NCBI GenBank assembly: GCA_028095005.1
Contig: CM051462.1
Coordinates: forward strand, 236,524,973 to 236,588,972
Source of the DNA: Rhynchospora pubera
Lineage: Eukaryota; Streptophyta; Magnoliopsida; Poales; Cyperaceae
DNA length: 64,000 nt
Direction: 5' to 3'
Shown: positions 59,271 through 64,000 of the stretch, piece after piece
Numbering within the stretch: the stretch's first letter is position 1
Layout of the letters: the number at the start of each line of letters is the position of its first letter
Translations under genes and position numbers: made by a program
Notes under the pieces: model-generated
Told to the model about the DNA's origin: nothing
Databases searched by the model: none
Seen by the model: the letters and a program-made list of their open reading frames with translations, nothing else

Positions 59271-61374
59271 ATGGCATCCTATGAGTTAGATATGGACGTT
59301 GTAGTGCCTGAGTTCAGCCAGGATGAGGAGCTCTACGTCCAGATGTCAATTATGGGGACAGCGATTCTTCCATTGACACTGAAGGCTGTAATGGAGCTCG
59401 ACGTGTTTGAGATTATCAAAATGGGCTCAGCTAATAGTGCGAGTACACAACCAGTGATGATGACTGCAAAGGATATTGCGGCACAGTTGCCAACGAAAAA
59501 CCCTCAAGTACATAGAAAATTTACCCATCGAGCAATTTCAAAAATAAATTTAATTTCTGACATGCATCAAGAATGTTTACTGAAATCTCATAAAAAATTG
59601 CGCTTCCTAGCTAGGCCGCAGCCATGTTGGATAGAATGCTGGCGCTTCTTGCGTCCTTCAATATAGTAAGTTGTGTCATTGAGAAAAAGGAAAAGGTGGT
59701 TAGGAGGTATGGTCCCACACCATTTTTTAAGTTGCTTACGAAGGATGATGATGGTGTAGCTCTTGGTACCGTCATCATCTTCGGAATGGAGCAAGCTCTC
59801 GTTTCTGCCGGGTATAGTTAAAAATATAATGGTCTTTACTTCATTTATTTTTATTTATGTTCTCTGTCGTCGACATAATTAAGGAAAGGAATACAATCAC
59901 AACTTTAAGAATATAAATGAAAATTTGTCCATCAAGCTGCGACTTGTTGGAAATAGAGAACATAAAAAATTAAAAAGAACAAATAACTTCCCATCAAAAT
60001 ACAAACTTGTTTAACGAGACTTGGGAGTACTAATAAAGTAATAATTTGTTTTCTCAATAGACAACACCTTAAAGAAGCTGTGCTGGGAGGAGGAATAGCA
60101 TTCGAGAAAGCGCATGGGATGAAATTCTTCGAGTACATAGGAACATATCCGAGCTTTGGGAGGCTTTTCGACAAGGCCATGATGCATAACTCAACTTTTT
60201 TTTTGAAGAAGTTGCTTGAGACCTACCAAGGGTTTAAAGATGTTCAAGTCCTTGTTGACGTAGGAGGTGGTGTTGGGGCAGTATTGGGAACGATTATTTC
60301 AAAATATACACACATCAAGGGCATTAATTTTGATCTTCCCCATGCCATAGCTTCTGCGCCACCTTTGCCAGGTTCGTCAAGTTTTTTCTATTTGAAGTAT
60401 GGATATATATATATATTGCATTATTACATTATATTTGATATCTTTATGATAATATACGAGCATGACTTTCATTATGAAGGAGTGGAGCATGTTGGTGGAA
60501 ACATGTTTGATTGCATTCCTCATGGGGATACCATTCTTCTAAAGGTTCGCCACAGTTCATTAATAATTTAAATATATATGGCCTTTTTATTTATTGTTGT
60601 CAATTCCAGCTTAAAAAATAATTGGCTTTTCTTTCGCACTATATTATATTAGTTATGCTTGCTTGTTTTCCTATAATAATTAAAAAAAAATTATTTCTTA
60701 CTCTTGCAGTCTTGCTCTAATCATCTATGGGTCTGTTTGGCACCACGTGCGAACACAGAGCGAATTCCAATTCGCGAATCCCATCCCAATTAAATAACAT
60801 TTTCCCCATTCGCCAGCGCTGTTCGCATATTTGCGAAAAATGTGGAATCCACGAATACCTCTTGTTCGCCTCGATCGGGCAGTTCGAGCGATGTTTGGTT
60901 CGCATGAATATTGGCTATTCGTGAACACTGGGTTCGCCGACCCTGCCAAACACACCCTATATATGACTATTACCTAACCAATAAATTTTTCTTAATGTAA
61001 AAAAATAAAGACGAAATTTAAAATTCAAAGAATTTGAAATTTTGATATTTTTTCTGTAAATCTCAATTACAAATTTACAGTACGTTCTTCATAATTGGAG
61101 CAATGAGCACTGTGTGAAGATTTTGAAGAACTGTTACGATGCTCTCCCTAATGATGGAAAAGTCATTATACTTGAAATTATTCTTCCTGCAAACCCTGAG
61201 CCAACTACAAGATCGAAGAGCACATTTATTATGGATGTGCTGATGATGGCTTATTTTGGAGGTAAAGAGAGAACCAAGATTGAGTTTGAGAACTTAGTAA
61301 ATGAAGCTGGCTTTACTCAGGTGGAGACTCAGTACTTTAATGGAGAAACTTGGATCATTGAATTAAGAAAATAG
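59271..61374 (+). CDS. Caffeate-type (COMT-like) S-adenosylmethionine-dependent O-methyltransferase
   Basis: Five exons: 59271-59507, 59615-59811, 60061-60371, 60480-60544 and 61081-61374, giving 367 aa in frame, the usual length. The N-terminal dimerisation domain (AILPLTLKAVMELDVFEII, AAAMLDRMLALLASFNIV) is followed by the Rossmann SAM-binding domain: LVDVGGGVGAVLG (210-215 core), GINFDLPHAI, GVEHVGGNMFDCIP. The catalytic histidine is His274 in YVLHNWSNEHCVKIL; later come GKVIILEIILP and GGKERTKIEFENLVNEAGF. Most caffeate OMTs have HDW; here it is HNW, as in some flavonoid and other phenolic OMTs, so the substrate is open. The last intron carries a MITE (60729-60957). No stop or frameshift. 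Confidence 0.88.
60729..60957. mobile_element. 229-bp MITE in the last intron of the methyltransferase gene
   Basis: Ends GGGTCTGTTTGGCACC and CTGCCAAACACACCC are inverted repeats, flanked by TAT on both sides. The interior (GCGAATTCCAATTCGCGAAT) has further inverted pieces. It belongs to the same 3-bp-duplication group as the GTTTGGATG-end MITEs. Confidence 0.85.
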
Positions 61375-62004
61375 AGGCAAATTGATCTTTGCTGCAATAC
61401 AAATGAAGCAGTTGTCATGTGGTCCACTTGTTGTAGTTTTGTCATTCAATATTTTTCTTTTCTCTTCCTTATATTTCACTCTTCTGTATCGGTACTTTGT
61501 GTTATGGATGTCAATGAAATAAAAATGTTTTTATGTTATGATCTCTGAGGAAAGTGCTACAAATTAAGATGATATGTGATTCCGATCCCGATAGGACGTG
61601 AATAGCAATAAAAAGTAAAAAAAATTCTCAACTATTGTGTATAAGTTGTAAATTAGAATTGTTTAGCATCATCCACCATTCCAGTGCCCTTCTCCTCTCT
61701 AGCGCATCTTAATTACCCTTCTGTTGGGTCTCACCTTCCTCTCTTCCCTCTGGCTTATTTCAACATTCTGCTGCGTCTCATTCCCTTTCCCTCTCTAACG
61801 GTCCCTTCTAGCATATTCTTCCTTGCTTCAGCCTCTCCTTCTCCCTTTCCCTCCCGGCGCTCATTCTTTTCCTTACAGCACCCTCTCCATCTCTTTTGTG
61901 ATCTCTTCCTCACCTTCTACTCCATCGTTTGTTTACCCGGTTTTAATGATCAAACCTTCAGTTCATTTGTCTTTCCTAACATAATTCAAGTGATTAAAAC
62001 TTGT
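61375..62004. other. 3' flank of the methyltransferase gene
   Basis: AATAAAA-type signals occur near 61516-61523. A CT-rich 112-codon frame at 61684-62022 has no family features and is not called. Confidence 0.4.
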
Positions 62005-62169
62005 ACGGATAAAGAAAACTAACTCTTGGTCTAGTGGTAGAAATGATGCATCTTAAGTGAAAGATGGTAGGTTTGAAATTCAGATGGAGAGTCATGAAAG
62101 ATATTTAATTTAAAATAAGTTGGGAAGTTCGATCTCCAATTTATCTTCAACACACACGGATAAAAAAAT
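62005..62169 (+). repeat. tRNA-derived SINE, copy 2, with target duplication
   Basis: CTTGGTCTAGTGGTAGAAAT is a good polymerase III A box and GGTAGGTTTGAAATTC a worn B box about 35 bp later. The body ATTTAATTTAAAATAAGTTG and CCAATTTATCTTCAA matches copy 1 at 42.65 kb. The flanks ACGGATAAAGAAAA (62005-62018) and ACGGATAAAAAAAT (62156-62169) form an imperfect target duplication. Confidence 0.7.
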
Positions 62170-62649
62170 AGCAAATGAGTACCAAACATATGATTAGTTA
62201 TAATTTTAGGAAGTGTAATGTCTTTTTGAAGGAGTATTTATTTGAACTAATGAAGAGTTTAAGGGAGTATCAATTATATATTCCATTATCTTTTAGTGTG
62301 GTATCTCTTAGGGTAGTATTTACTTTATGTTAAGGCGTATTTTTGTTCAACAAATAAATTACTTACGTATATTCAGTTGAATTCAATATATCTTTAGTTA
62401 TTTCTTAAATAGAGTGTAATTAATGCTCTTTTGTTATCTTTTTAATAGAGTGTAATGTCTCTTTAAGGGAGTCTTTTTTTTTAATCTAGAAAAAGTCCCC
62501 ATCCAACAAGTGGAAAATTTCTAACCATGATCGTGAATTTTAACATGGACGTGTATAGAAATCTATTAAAAATTAACTCAATAAATATCAATGAGGATTA
62601 CTAGAATGTCAAGCACCATTGTGATACAGATGGGTGCGGTGCTACACGA

Positions 62650-63072
62650 TCGTTCTTAATTTTAATATTAAAATGTCCCATCCAAACTACTCAACATCAT
62701 CTTTTATAATTAAATTGCTGGAACTTTCCAAATTGCTACATTAGATATTACAAGATATAGAAAAGTCTATCAAAAATAAATTACTAGATTTTTAAGGAGA
62801 TATTAATAGAAAATTGAGTCTTACTAAAAAAATTCTAAATTTAGTGCATCAAATAAATCTTTGCTATATTAAACATTGCAAGATTCAAAAAGTCTATCAA
62901 AAACAAATTGCTAGATTTTTAATGATCTATTAATAGAAAATTGAGTCTTGTTAAAAATTGCTAGATTTAGTGCATCAATTAAATCTAGCAATAGAGAACA
63001 AGATCCAACACTAATAAAAAAAAGTCTATCTAGAATAATCTATGTAAAGACCATCTCTTTTGTAGTGACTTC
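62650..63072. mobile_element. Long fold-back element, copy 2
   Basis: Same words as copy 1 at 53.4 kb: AAGTCTATCAAAAATAAATT, TATTAATAGAAAATTGAGTC, AAATCTAGCAATAGA and CTATGTAAAGACCATC. The arm AAAGTCTATCAAAAA.AAATT occurs twice here, so the copy is internally rearranged. Boundaries approximate. Confidence 0.6.
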
Positions 63073-64000
63073 TAGCATATATTCAAATTGATTGATCAAC
63101 AATAAATTAGATGACTCAGATTGCATGTCGTATGAGGGGATAAATTTTTTTTTCTATAGATTAGACATGAACTACTTTAGACTTCCAAATATATCTACTT
63201 AAATTCCCAAATATATTTAATTTTTAAACTAGTTTTAATTTATATAAAATAACAGTGTAAAAAAATTGATCTTATTTTTTACCGCAACGGTTTTAATTTA
63301 TAATCTTAGATTTCTATTAGAAACAATAAGGCGGATTTCTATTGGCTAATAGGCCCACTTTAGATCCACATTGATCGCCATTCGCACGATATTACAGCTA
63401 GTTGTTATTAAAACAGCGTTTATAACTTAGTATATGTGCCCATAAAAAAATAGCAGTACCTCAAATTAGTCATTTAAATTTTAAAACAAGGCTAACATAT
63501 TTGAAAAGTATTTTGTAGTGACATAAATTTAATCTTTCTAAACAACTTTATATCATATATGTATAGAATCTATAGATATCTAACTTTAAAGCGTACCGTA
63601 TGGAAATATTTAATTAATTATCTAGAATGTTTTAGAAAAACAATAAATTATCTAGAATGTTACCATCTAATTAGTTATATATACAGAATGTGTGGTTATA
63701 GAATAAAATTATTCATAAATGAGTCGAACTACAATGATTGGGCCATAATAAAAATATTTGGAGTATTTTGCATTTTCTAAAATCCGTGATTTTTTTAATC
63801 GCATTTTGTATTTTCTATTTTTGGTTAAATTTAATTTTCTATATTTAACTGAAAATAATTTTCTCATTTTAAAAATAGTCGTACCAATTATTAATTTATT
63901 TAAAAATTAAATATATTTGAAAATCTAAGATAATTCATGCTGAATTATTGTCATCTTAAAAATCATACCGTAGGGAAGCTACGACCACTATACCTAGTTA
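63073..64000. other. AT-rich end of window, no gene seen
   Basis: A duplicated TTAATTATCTAGAATGTT / AAATTATCTAGAATGTTA pair near 63612-63662 is the only pattern noticed. Confidence 0.4.

Noticed and set aside
61684..62022. 112-codon frame downstream of the methyltransferase
   Set aside because: CT-rich low-complexity DNA giving Ser/Pro/Phe/Leu strings; it overlaps the SINE start.

Overview
This window is nuclear DNA from a flowering plant, almost certainly a eudicot. Genes are split by GT-AG introns, intergenic DNA is very AT-rich, and there are many short inverted-repeat elements, SINE-like pieces and worn retrotransposons. No organelle or bacterial signature is seen. A more precise taxon cannot be read from the sequence.

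Host genes, left to right. A D-cysteine desulfhydrase-like PLP enzyme lies on the minus strand and runs off the left edge (1-2653). A small secreted X8/CBM43 protein follows (3089-4462), then a CorA/ZntB-like metal-ion transporter (5879-10243) and a short unknown membrane-like ORF on the minus strand (10655-10909). Two more X8 genes (29349-30387 and 34186-35603) sit in a tandem duplication of about 4.7 kb, and a relic last exon of a further X8 copy lies near 25.1 kb. A two-domain CrcB/FEX fluoride exporter lies on the minus strand (37613-40820). A complete caffeate-type O-methyltransferase gene is at 59271-61374. I joined exons by hand using splice motifs, reading phase and remembered family patterns; the summed exon lengths keep frame in every complete model.

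The most striking object is a Helitron of about 12.4 kb (11712-24120). It has a TC 5' end, a 3' hairpin followed by CTAG, and an A|T insertion site. It carries an apparently intact seven-exon Rep/helicase gene (about 1599 aa, HUH, Y2 and all helicase motifs visible) and an RPA70-like single-strand-binding gene with a zinc ribbon. The RPA frame has one in-frame TAG, after which about 81 codons remain open through two further introns. A possible third gene converges on these from the minus strand. The Helitron appears to have entered one copy of a locally duplicated segment; the other copy (25.5-26.5 kb) acts as a paralogous empty site.

The rest is accessory DNA. A MITE family has GGGTGCGTTTGGATG-like ends and 3-bp A/T target duplications. 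Two hAT-type MITEs have perfect 8-bp target duplications, and one of them lies just upstream of the methyltransferase TATA box. There is an 855-bp element with 23-bp inverted ends, a long fold-back family in two copies, tRNA-derived SINE copies, an Au-SINE-like 3' tail, a tandem array of about 188-bp units (47.4-49.0 kb) with a MITE inside it, a decayed Ty1/copia RNase H plus LTR, and a decayed LINE 3' end. Between 40.9 and 59 kb I see no convincing intact host gene.
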